NCBI GenBank assembly: GCA_003136795.1
Contig: PLDP01000218.1
Span: forward strand, 1-5,182
Direction: 5' to 3'
DNA: 5,182 bases
Source: Actinomycetota bacterium
GTDB taxonomy: Bacteria; Actinomycetota; Thermoleophilia; Gaiellales; Gaiellaceae
A program made the position numbers and the translations under genes. Position 1 is the stretch's first letter, and each line of letters opens with the position of its first letter. The notes under the pieces were generated by a model. That model did not search any database. It was not told the DNA's origin and saw only the letters and a program-made list of their open reading frames with translations. Shown piece by piece: positions 1 to 5,182 of this stretch.

Positions 1-834
1 TACGGGCTCGCGTCGCAGATCGGCTCGATGTCGCTCGCGCAGGACCGCACGCGCTTTGCGCAGCCGTTCGAGCCGCGCGGCACCGTTCGGCTCGTCGACC
101 TGGAAGAAGCGGCGCGCACGTTCCCGGCGCTGTACGAGGAGGTGCGCGCGCAGCGTCCGGGCCTGTTCGCGCGCAGCACGGCGTGGTGGGAGACGCGCAA
201 GCTCTTCGACGATCCCGCGCGCAGGCAGGGCGGCCCGCTGAACCGCGCGCTGCTCGAGCTCGACGGCGAACCGGCCGGCTACGCGCTCTACCGCGTGAAG
301 CGGGACTGGCACAACGGCTTCAGAAGGGGCGTCGTGACGATCGTGGAGGCCGTCACGCCGACGCCCGAGGCGACGCGCGAGCTCTGGCGCTGGCTGCTCG
401 ACTTCGACTGGACGTCGGAGTTCGCGGCCGACCTGTTCCCGCTCGACCATCCGCTCTTCCTGCTGCTCGCCGAGCCGCGCCGTATGCAGTTCACGCTCAA
501 CGACGGTGTGTGGGTGCGGTTGATCGACGTCGGCGGTGCGCTGTCGGCGCGGAGCTACCGCGGTGACGGCGAGATCGTGCTCGAGCTCACGGACGACGTG
601 CTGCCCGAGAACGCGGGCCGCTGGCGAGTGAGCGCGTCGGGTGTCGAGCGAACCGACGCGTCTGCCGAGCTGCGGCTCGATGTCACCGGGCTCGGCACGG
701 TCTACCTCGGTGGCTTCGGCTTCGGCGACCTCGTGCGCGCCTCGCGGGCGCAGGAGCTCGTAGGGGGCGCGACCGAGCGCGCGGACGCGCTCTTCAGCAC
801 GGGCATCCGGCCCTGGTGCGCCGAGATCTTCTAG
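1..834 (+). CDS. eis: Eis-family GNAT N-acetyltransferase, partial (5' end missing)
   Basis: The reading frame is open from base 1 (YGLASQIGS...) and ends at TAG 832-834, leaving 277 residues. The ATG at 28 is internal: the codons before it already match the Eis segment FGYGPAT that follows the acetyl-CoA domain. Mycobacterial Eis is about 400 residues, so roughly 130 N-terminal residues, including the first GNAT domain and the catalytic Tyr, lie left of the window. Visible parts are the second GNAT-like domain (about residues 28-165, with GYALYRVKRD in a typical position) and the C-terminal SCP2/sterol-carrier-like domain (about 170-277, with DGVWVRLIDV at its start and GTVYLGGFGFGDL). The protein ends in Phe (PWCAEIF). 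In studied Eis proteins the C-terminal carboxylate, on a Phe, is the general base, so the intact end suggests an active enzyme. Eis transfers acetyl from acetyl-CoA to amines, including aminoglycosides and lysine residues, as a cytosolic hexamer. The natural substrate here cannot be told from sequence. No link to the glycan genes is evident apart from the 17-base spacing to the next gene. Confidence 0.87.
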   Translation, partial: YGLASQIGSMSLAQDRTRFAQPFEPRGTVRLVDLEEAARTFPALYEEVRAQRPGLFARSTAWWETRKLFDDPARRQGGPLNRALLELDGEPAGYALYRVKRDWHNGFRRGVVTIVEAVTPTPEATRELWRWLLDFDWTSEFAADLFPLDHPLFLLLAEPRRMQFTLNDGVWVRLIDVGGALSARSYRGDGEIVLELTDDVLPENAGRWRVSASGVERTDASAELRLDVTGLGTVYLGGFGFGDLVRASRAQELVGGATERADALFSTGIRPWCAEIF

Positions 835-851
835 GTGTCTAGGCTCTCGAG

Positions 852-3152
852 GTGACTTTCCCCTCGTGGTTGCCGTCGCTTGGTGGGCGCCGTGCGCGGG
901 CCATCTCGATCGCATGGCCCGTCGTGGCCGCGTTTGCGATCGCGATCGTAACGTGGCAAACGACCACGCTCACCGCGACCGCGGGCCTCGACCCTTCGTG
1001 GATCGCGGCGCTTCACCTCGCTCAGGTCAAAGGAATCGACTTCGGCTCCGACTTCGTATGGACGTACGGGCCGCTCGGGTATCTCGCGTTTCCCGTCGCC
1101 GTCACCGGCCAGACGCTTGCCGAGGCGTTCGTGTTCGTGCTGCTGGCGCAGGTAGCCGTCTGCTATCTGCTCCTGCGGTGTGCGGCGCGCGCGCTCATCG
1201 CACCGGTTGCGGTTGTAGTGGTGTATCTGGTTGCCGCATTGCCGCTCGCCCACGCGGATCTGCTGTTTGTGATCGTCTTCCTCTACGCGCTCTGGGTGCT
1301 CGAGGAGCCGGGGACGCAGCTCGCGCACTGGTTCCCGGTCGCGGGCGGAGTACTGGCAGGAGCGGCGGCGCTGACCAAGACGAACACGGGCGCCGCGGCG
1401 GTCGGCATCGCGGTCGTCGCGGCGTGGGCCGTCTCGCCCGCGGGGCGACGGTGGCTCGCGGTCGTTCCGTCGATCCTCCTCACGTTTGCGGTGCTCTGGG
1501 TCGCCACGGGCAACTCGCTGCTCGACATCCCAGGCTGGTTGAAGCTCTCGGCGTCGATCGTCGCCGGGTACTCGCCCGCAATGCAGTACGAGCAGGCAGG
1601 AATGCGGTGGGAGTACTTGGTCGCCGGGATCCTCGTCGCGCTCCTGGCGGCGATCGCCGTCCCGCATGTCGCGGCGTTCGAGCGCAAGCGGGGGCTTGCT
1701 GTCCTGCTCATCACTCTCGTCTTCGTCTTCACGTACTTCAAGGAGGGCTTCGTTCGCCACGACACCGATCACAGCCCGTACTTCTTCGCGGCAACGGCGA
1801 TCGTCCTGCTCGCGTTCGCGTGGCGTGGCTTGGCCCGCTGGGTCGCCGTCGGCGGGGTCGCGATCGCGCTCGGAGCGGTCGCGGTCTCGATCGGCCTCCA
1901 TTTCAGCCCGATCGCGTCGTCGCGGCACATATTGCGTCAGACCGAGGACGTCGTCAGCCCCTCCAAACGGCACGCGCTCGTCGCGGAGTCCCTCGCGGTG
2001 GAGCGCGCGACCTACGGCGTGCCACCGCGACTGCTTGCGGAGTTGCGCGGCAAGACCGTCCATGTCGATCCCGTCGAGAGCGCAGTGATCGGCGCCTACG
2101 ACCTGCAGTGGCGGCCACTCCCCGTGCCGCAGTCGTACAGCGCGTACACGAGCGCCCTCGACGACCGCAACGCGAACTTCCTCGCGTCGGGGTCGGCGCC
2201 CGAGCGCATCCTGCGGCAGAACACGCAGGTTGCGGTGAACGGGCGCAACCGCGAGCTCGAGGCTCCCGCCGCGTTCCGGGCGCTGATCTGCAATTACACG
2301 CAGATCGGCATCAGCCAGGTCTGGCAGGTGCTCGCGCACACCGGCCCGCGGTGCGGCACGGAACGGAAACTCGCAAGTGCCAGGCTCGTCTCCGGGCAGC
2401 CGGTCAGCGTGCCGCAGGGCGCGCCCGACGAGCTCGTCTACGCGCGCATCAGCCTGCGGGACACGCTCGTCAACCGCGTGGTCAGCCTCGCATACAAGCC
2501 GCGCACGCCGGCGATCTCGCTCGGAGGGGGCGCGTTCGTCCCGCTCGTGCTCGCGACCGCACGTGACGGGATCGTCGTACACGTGCCGCCGTCTGCCGGC
2601 TTCGATCCGCGCTTCAACGGGGCGGACGACTGGAACTTGATCGCCGTGCACACGATCGCGGGGTCGGCGACCGTCGACTTCTACGCCGTGCACGTCCGCG
2701 GCACTCCGGGCACGCCGTTCGGCGAGGCGCCCCGGGCTCCGCTGCCGCACTACACGCTCGTCGAGGTCATGGGGCACGAGGCCGTGCGAGGCCCGGACGG
2801 CCGGACTGCTCCCGTCGAGACCGGAGGCGGCTATCTGGACGCGGCGTATCTCGTCGGCAGCCACTTCTCGCTCGGTGGGTGGGCAGCCGAGGCGGGGTCG
2901 GGCACGGTGGCGTCGAAGATCCTCGTGTTCGTCGCCGGCAAGCTTGTTTTCGCGGGCGCTCCCAACGTCGATCGTCCGGATGTCGCGGCGGCCTTCAACC
3001 TTCCCTCGCTTCGTCGCTCGGGCTTTGCGGTCGTGCTGTCGCGGGATCAGGTGATGGACGGGTCGATGCCACGCAACGTCCGCGTCTTCGCGCTCGTCGG
3101 ACAGCGGGTGCTCGAGGTCACGTATCCGCTCGACGACCCGTGGCACCCTTGA
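852..3152 (+). CDS. Polytopic membrane protein, GT-C-like, with large C-terminal extracytoplasmic region
   Basis: This is a 766-residue protein whose family I do not know by name. The GTG at 852 is the first possible start, since an in-frame TAG lies at 840-842. No good ribosome binding site precedes it. A basic stretch (GRRARA, 12-17) precedes the first membrane segment. About ten to eleven hydrophobic segments are visible, near 18-37, 88-108, 112-131, 134-150, 161-175, 180-194, 202-219, 254-273, 280-297, 308-324 and 328-348. The loop after segment 1 holds GLDPSW (45-50) and FGSDFVWTYGPLGYL (64-78). An acidic residue in the first outer loop (D47 here) is typical of GT-C glycosyltransferases that use polyprenyl-phosphate sugars. 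Residues 350-766 look soluble and probably lie outside the membrane. They contain a WRPLPVPQSYSAYTSALDDR segment (420-439), a likely disulfide pair C480/C501, a beta-rich part (about 525-615) and a terminal module (about 656-760) with GGWAAE and DRPDVAAAF. A role in surface glycan assembly is inferred from fold type and neighbours. It lies 17 bases after the acetyltransferase and its 3' end overlaps the convergent GT2 gene. Confidence 0.8.
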   Translation: MTFPSWLPSLGGRRARAISIAWPVVAAFAIAIVTWQTTTLTATAGLDPSWIAALHLAQVKGIDFGSDFVWTYGPLGYLAFPVAVTGQTLAEAFVFVLLAQVAVCYLLLRCAARALIAPVAVVVVYLVAALPLAHADLLFVIVFLYALWVLEEPGTQLAHWFPVAGGVLAGAAALTKTNTGAAAVGIAVVAAWAVSPAGRRWLAVVPSILLTFAVLWVATGNSLLDIPGWLKLSASIVAGYSPAMQYEQAGMRWEYLVAGILVALLAAIAVPHVAAFERKRGLAVLLITLVFVFTYFKEGFVRHDTDHSPYFFAATAIVLLAFAWRGLARWVAVGGVAIALGAVAVSIGLHFSPIASSRHILRQTEDVVSPSKRHALVAESLAVERATYGVPPRLLAELRGKTVHVDPVESAVIGAYDLQWRPLPVPQSYSAYTSALDDRNANFLASGSAPERILRQNTQVAVNGRNRELEAPAAFRALICNYTQIGISQVWQVLAHTGPRCGTERKLASARLVSGQPVSVPQGAPDELVYARISLRDTLVNRVVSLAYKPRTPAISLGGGAFVPLVLATARDGIVVHVPPSAGFDPRFNGADDWNLIAVHTIAGSATVDFYAVHVRGTPGTPFGEAPRAPLPHYTLVEVMGHEAVRGPDGRTAPVETGGGYLDAAYLVGSHFSLGGWAAEAGSGTVASKILVFVAGKLVFAGAPNVDRPDVAAAFNLPSLRRSGFAVVLSRDQVMDGSMPRNVRVFALVGQRVLEVTYPLDDPWHP
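3118..3152. other. Tail-to-tail coding overlap of 35 bp
   Basis: The plus-strand membrane protein ends at TGA 3150-3152, and the minus-strand GT2 ends at TGA 3120-3118, so the two genes share 35 coding bases on opposite strands. The shared part encodes [10 protein letters not shown] on one strand and [10 protein letters not shown] on the other. No hairpin with a T-run is seen here, so no intrinsic terminator separates the two transcripts. Confidence 0.8.
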
Positions 3153-3885
3153 CGGAGCGCTTCTTGTAGTCGCCGCGCGTGAGGTGGCGCTCGAGCAGCA
3201 CGTACAGGACGATGAACAGATACCTGCTGCCCATCTCCTGCAAGTTGAGCTTCGACGTGCCCGCCGCCCGGTTCGTCCACGAGATCGGGACGACCTTGAA
3301 GTTGTGCCCGCGCGCGATCGCTTTCAACGGCAGCTCGACCGTCAGGTTGAACTGATTCGAGAGCAACGGCTGCATCGTCTCGATCACCTCGCGGCGATAC
3401 GCCTTGAACGCATTCGTCGTGTCGTTGTAGCCGTGCCGGAAGAGCATGCGGATGCCGAAGTTGACGACGCGGTTCATGATCAGTTTCGAGCGCGGGTAGC
3501 CGGAGACGTGTGAACCGCTCACGAAGCGCGATCCGAACGCGCAGTCGTAGCCGTCCTCGAGCACGCGGTAGTAGGACACGACGTCGTCCGGGCTGTCCGA
3601 GCCGTCGGCCATCACGACGGCGACCGCGTCGCCGGTGAAGACGTCGAGGCCGGCGCGCACGGCGAAGCCGAAGCCCGGCGGGTTGTGCGACGGATGGCAG
3701 CGGACCCGAGGGTTGGTCGTACCGATCCGCTCGACGACCACCCGCGTCTCGTCGGTGCTCGCGTCGTCGACGACGAGCACCTCGTAGTCGATCTGGGCAG
3801 CTTCGAGCGCCTGCACGAGCCCGTCGACCGTGCCGGTGATCGACTCGGCCTCGTTCTTGGCCGGGATCACGAGCGAGTACTTCAT
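3118..3885 (-). CDS. Family 2 glycosyltransferase (DPM1-like)
   Basis: This is a 255-residue GT-A fold enzyme. The start is ATG at 3885-3883, giving [15 protein letters not shown], the standard GT2 first beta strand. The frame stays open upstream to 4005, but that extension has no GT2 likeness and lies inside the epimerase gene. Motifs in order: nucleotide-binding [10 protein letters not shown] (38-47), the metal/donor-site region [11 protein letters not shown] (91-101) with D94 and D97 where many relatives have DAD, FGSRF (117-121), TNAFKAYR (157-164) and [11 protein letters not shown] (179-189). A hydrophobic stretch [14 protein letters not shown] (222-235) is short and may be a membrane-facing helix rather than a full crossing. 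The likely reaction is transfer of a sugar from a nucleotide donor to polyprenyl phosphate or a glycan acceptor at the inner membrane face; the sugar is unknown. The start overlaps the epimerase stop as ATGA. The sequence just upstream is pyrimidine-rich with no Shine-Dalgarno, so translation is probably coupled. The last 11 codons or so overlap the convergent membrane protein gene. Confidence 0.9.
   Translation of the reverse strand: MKYSLVIPAKNEAESITGTVDGLVQALEAAQIDYEVLVVDDASTDETRVVVERIGTTNPRVRCHPSHNPPGFGFAVRAGLDVFTGDAVAVVMADGSDSPDDVVSYYRVLEDGYDCAFGSRFVSGSHVSGYPRSKLIMNRVVNFGIRMLFRHGYNDTTNAFKAYRREVIETMQPLLSNQFNLTVELPLKAIARGHNFKVVPISWTNRAAGTSKLNLQEMGSRYLFIVLYVLLERHLTRGDYKKRSVKGATGRRADT
3882..3885 (-). 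other. ATGA stop-start overlap, epimerase to GT2
   Basis: The epimerase TGA (3884-3882) and the GT2 ATG (3885-3883) share bases as ATGA on the minus strand. The preceding bases, CGCTGGCTCCCCGC, hold no Shine-Dalgarno, so the GT2 probably depends on ribosomes that finish the epimerase. Confidence 0.8.
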
Positions 3886-4952
3886 GCGGGGAGCCAGCGC
3901 TCGGCGTTCTGTTCGTTGATCTCCCGCAAGATCGAGTCGACGTCGTAGGCGAGCTCCCAGTCCGGGTAATCGCGCCGGAACTCGGACAGGTCGCTGATCC
4001 ACCACTTGTGGTCGCCGATCCGTGCCTCCTCGCCGAGCTCCCAGGCGAGCGGCTTTCCGGCGATCTGCTCGCAGAGCTCGATCGCCTCGAGCATCGAACA
4101 GTTGCTTTCGCGCCCGCCGCCGATGTTGTAGACCGCGCCGGGTCGCGGGTTGCCGTGGAACGCGGCGAACGCGCTCACGAGGTCAGCGCTGTGGATGTTG
4201 TCGCGCACCTGCTTGCCGGCGTAGCCGTACACGGTGTACGGATCGCCGGTCATCGTGCAGCGCATCAGGTACGAGAGGAAACCGTGCAGGCGCGCACCGG
4301 TGTGGTTCGGGCCGGTGATGCAGCCGCCGCGGAAGACGCCGGCCGGCAGGCCGAAATACCGCCCGTACTCCTGCACGAGCAGGTCGGCGCTCGCCTTCGA
4401 CGCGCCGAACAGCGAATGCAGGCAGCGGTCGATCGACATCGACGTGTCGATGCCCTGGTGGTACGGATGGTCGTCCGGCAGCTCCCATCGCGTCTCCTGC
4501 TCGACGAGCGGCAGGAAGTTCGGGCGGTCGCCGTACACCTTGTTCGTCGACGTGAAGATGAACGTTGCGTCGGGGCTGTGGCGCCGCGTCGCTTCGAGCA
4601 GGTTGAGCGTGCCTGTCGCGTTGACCGCGAAGTCTGTGAGCGGCTCGCTCGCGGCCCAGTCGTGCGACGGCTGCGCGGCAGTGTGGATGACGAGCTCGAG
4701 CTCGGCCTTGTGCTGCCGGAAGACGGCGTCGATGCCGTCTCCGTCGCGGATGTCGAGCTCGACCGACGTGAAGGAGGTGCCGTACGTCGAGCGGAGGCGC
4801 TTCGTCTGCTCCGCGGTCGAGGCGGACGCGCCGAAGAAGTACGCGCGGAGGTCGTTTTCGATCCCGACGACGTCGTAGCCGGCCTCGACGAACCGCGCGA
4901 CCGACTCCGAGCCGACGAGGCCGCCGGAGCCCGTGACGATGGCTACGCCCAT
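3882..4952 (-). CDS. NAD-dependent SDR nucleotide-sugar epimerase, CDP-paratose 2-epimerase-like
   Basis: This is a 356-residue extended SDR, close to the usual length. The ATG at 4952-4950 gives [11 protein letters not shown] and has GGAGG eight bases upstream. An ATG at 4994 would add 14 unrelated residues. Motifs: Rossmann TGSGGLVG (7-14), an acidic beta-2 end (E32, D34), AAQPSHDWA (92-100), [11 protein letters not shown] (111-121), STNKVYGD (135-142), FGASK (182-186), QEYGRYFG (194-201), [13 protein letters not shown] (207-219), [13 protein letters not shown] (246-258) and VYNIGGGR (274-281). STNKVYG with GKQVRD resembles Salmonella CDP-tyvelose 2-epimerase, which inverts C2 of a CDP-dideoxyhexose through an NAD-bound keto intermediate. 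Substrate identity is not certain from this. The usual catalytic Tyr of YxxxK is Phe182 here, with Lys186 kept; from memory, close relatives of this subgroup also read LFGASK. It overlaps the upstream epimerase by 10 bases and the downstream GT2 by 4, so all three are probably one operon making and using a modified sugar. Confidence 0.88.
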   Translation of the reverse strand: MGVAIVTGSGGLVGSESVARFVEAGYDVVGIENDLRAYFFGASASTAEQTKRLRSTYGTSFTSVELDIRDGDGIDAVFRQHKAELELVIHTAAQPSHDWAASEPLTDFAVNATGTLNLLEATRRHSPDATFIFTSTNKVYGDRPNFLPLVEQETRWELPDDHPYHQGIDTSMSIDRCLHSLFGASKASADLLVQEYGRYFGLPAGVFRGGCITGPNHTGARLHGFLSYLMRCTMTGDPYTVYGYAGKQVRDNIHSADLVSAFAAFHGNPRPGAVYNIGGGRESNCSMLEAIELCEQIAGKPLAWELGEEARIGDHKWWISDLSEFRRDYPDWELAYDVDSILREINEQNAERWLPA

Positions 4953-5182
4953 GCGTTGATCCTCCGGAGGTCTTCCTCGTTGGCGACGATCCACTCGTAG
5001 AGATCGCCGAGGACGTCTTGCAGCGTGTGCGCCGGCCGCCAGTCCGTCAGCGAGAAAAGGTGCCGGGAGTCGGTGACGTAGAGGGGGATGTCGCCTGGCC
5101 GGTCGTCGCCCGAGGCGTCGACTCGCGTGGTCTTCCCTGTGATCTCACGGCAGAGCTCCGTCAGCTCCAGCAGCGAGACCGA
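4943..5182 (-). CDS. Second NAD-dependent nucleotide-sugar epimerase/dehydratase, C-terminal 79 codons only
   Basis: The minus strand is open from the right window edge to TAG at 4945-4943. There is no start codon in view because the gene begins beyond 5182. The 79 residues start [17 protein letters not shown] and continue with [14 protein letters not shown] (26-39) and [20 protein letters not shown] (45-64). This is the C-terminal substrate-binding lobe of extended SDR nucleotide-sugar enzymes: a helix starting S-L-x-E-L, then R-x-x-D-I with an Arg (R28) that commonly contacts the nucleotide phosphates, then T/S-D and a D-W-x-P-x-x-x-L-x-x-V/L segment. It most resembles paratose 2-epimerase-like or UDP-sugar 4-epimerase-like proteins; the catalytic half is not available to choose between them. 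Its last 10 bases overlap the start of the next epimerase and carry on over that gene's ribosome binding site, which supports co-translation. Assignment to the SDR family is firm; the precise reaction is open. Confidence 0.8.
   Translation of the reverse strand, partial: SVSLLELTELCREITGKTTRVDASGDDRPGDIPLYVTDSRHLFSLTDWRPAHTLQDVLGDLYEWIVANEEDLRRINAWA
4961..4965 (-). promoter_or_regulatory. Shine-Dalgarno for the complete epimerase
   Basis: On the minus strand GGAGG lies eight bases before the ATG at 4952-4950 (GGAGGATCAACGCATG). It fixes the start at MGVAIVTG rather than the upstream in-frame ATG at 4994. It sits inside the last codons of the upstream epimerase gene and forms half of a 10-bp palindrome, CCTCCGGAGG, at 4961-4970. 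Confidence 0.75.

Noticed and set aside
866..2566. A 566-residue plus-strand frame inside the membrane protein gene
   Set aside because: It is an out-of-frame shadow, rich in Arg, Ala and Gly with no membrane segments or motifs.
831..3146. A 771-residue open frame on the minus strand covering the entire membrane protein gene
   Set aside because: Its codons are exact complements of the sense codons, so it stays open simply because the sense gene uses no TTA, CTA or TCA codons, which are rare at high GC. Its product is Arg/Asp/Glu-rich with no fold or motif, while the sense frame has clear membrane segments and motifs.
3150..3205. GAGCGC...GCGCTC inverted repeat as a possible terminator
   Set aside because: The arms are 6 bp with a long interval, no T-run follows on either strand, and the site is inside the GT2 coding sequence.
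3886..4005. 40-residue N-terminal extension of the GT2
   Set aside because: The extension is Arg/Leu-rich, lies within the epimerase coding region and precedes the canonical GT2 N-terminus [12 protein letters not shown].
4961..4970. Perfect palindrome CCTCCGGAGG as a possible operator
   Set aside because: It is coding sequence of one gene and the ribosome binding site of the next. Ten GC-rich bases are easily met by chance, and any hairpin would have only a 3-bp stem.
4953..4994. 14-residue upstream extension of the complete epimerase
   Set aside because: The extension ([14 protein letters not shown]) has no SDR likeness, and the ATG at 4952 has a well-placed GGAGG.
4008..5000. A 330-residue plus-strand open frame across the epimerase
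   Set aside because: It has the same codon-aligned antisense effect. The minus-strand frame has full SDR motifs and a Shine-Dalgarno, and the plus-strand product is low-complexity Arg/Ala/Val/Glu.

Overview
The window is high-GC DNA (about two-thirds G+C by eye) with almost no non-coding sequence and strong G/C bias at third codon positions. An Eis-type acetyltransferase, a GTG start and overlapping genes fit an actinobacterium, possibly a deep-branching soil lineage. That placement is an inference; no rRNA or other marker gene is present.

Layout. Plus strand: the C-terminal two-thirds of an Eis-family N-acetyltransferase (1-834, running off the left edge). After a 17-base gap comes a 766-residue polytopic membrane protein (852-3152) with a large C-terminal extracytoplasmic part; it looks like a GT-C-type glycosyltransferase or related surface-polysaccharide protein. 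Minus strand, reading right to left: the last 79 codons of an SDR nucleotide-sugar epimerase (4943-5182, running off the right edge), a complete second SDR epimerase of the CDP-paratose/tyvelose 2-epimerase type (3882-4952), and a family 2 glycosyltransferase (3118-3885). These three overlap by 10 and 4 bases, so they are almost certainly one translationally coupled operon. The two gene blocks converge, and their last coding bases overlap by 35 bp at 3118-3152. No stretch above 20 bases is free of coding sequence, and I see no RNA gene, mobile element, CRISPR array or clear intrinsic terminator.

How the genes may work together. The minus-strand operon fits making a modified nucleotide sugar (two related SDR enzymes) and transferring a sugar from a nucleotide donor to a lipid carrier or glycan (GT2). 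The membrane protein opposite could act on lipid-linked sugars outside the membrane. The region therefore reads as the edge of a cell-surface glycan locus, next to an acetyltransferase with no obvious link to it. The most notable details are a Phe in place of the catalytic Tyr of the YxxxK motif in the complete epimerase, the tandem pair of related epimerases, and the unusual multi-domain build of the membrane protein. None of this proves a new system; it is a credible but uncharacterised glycan cassette.
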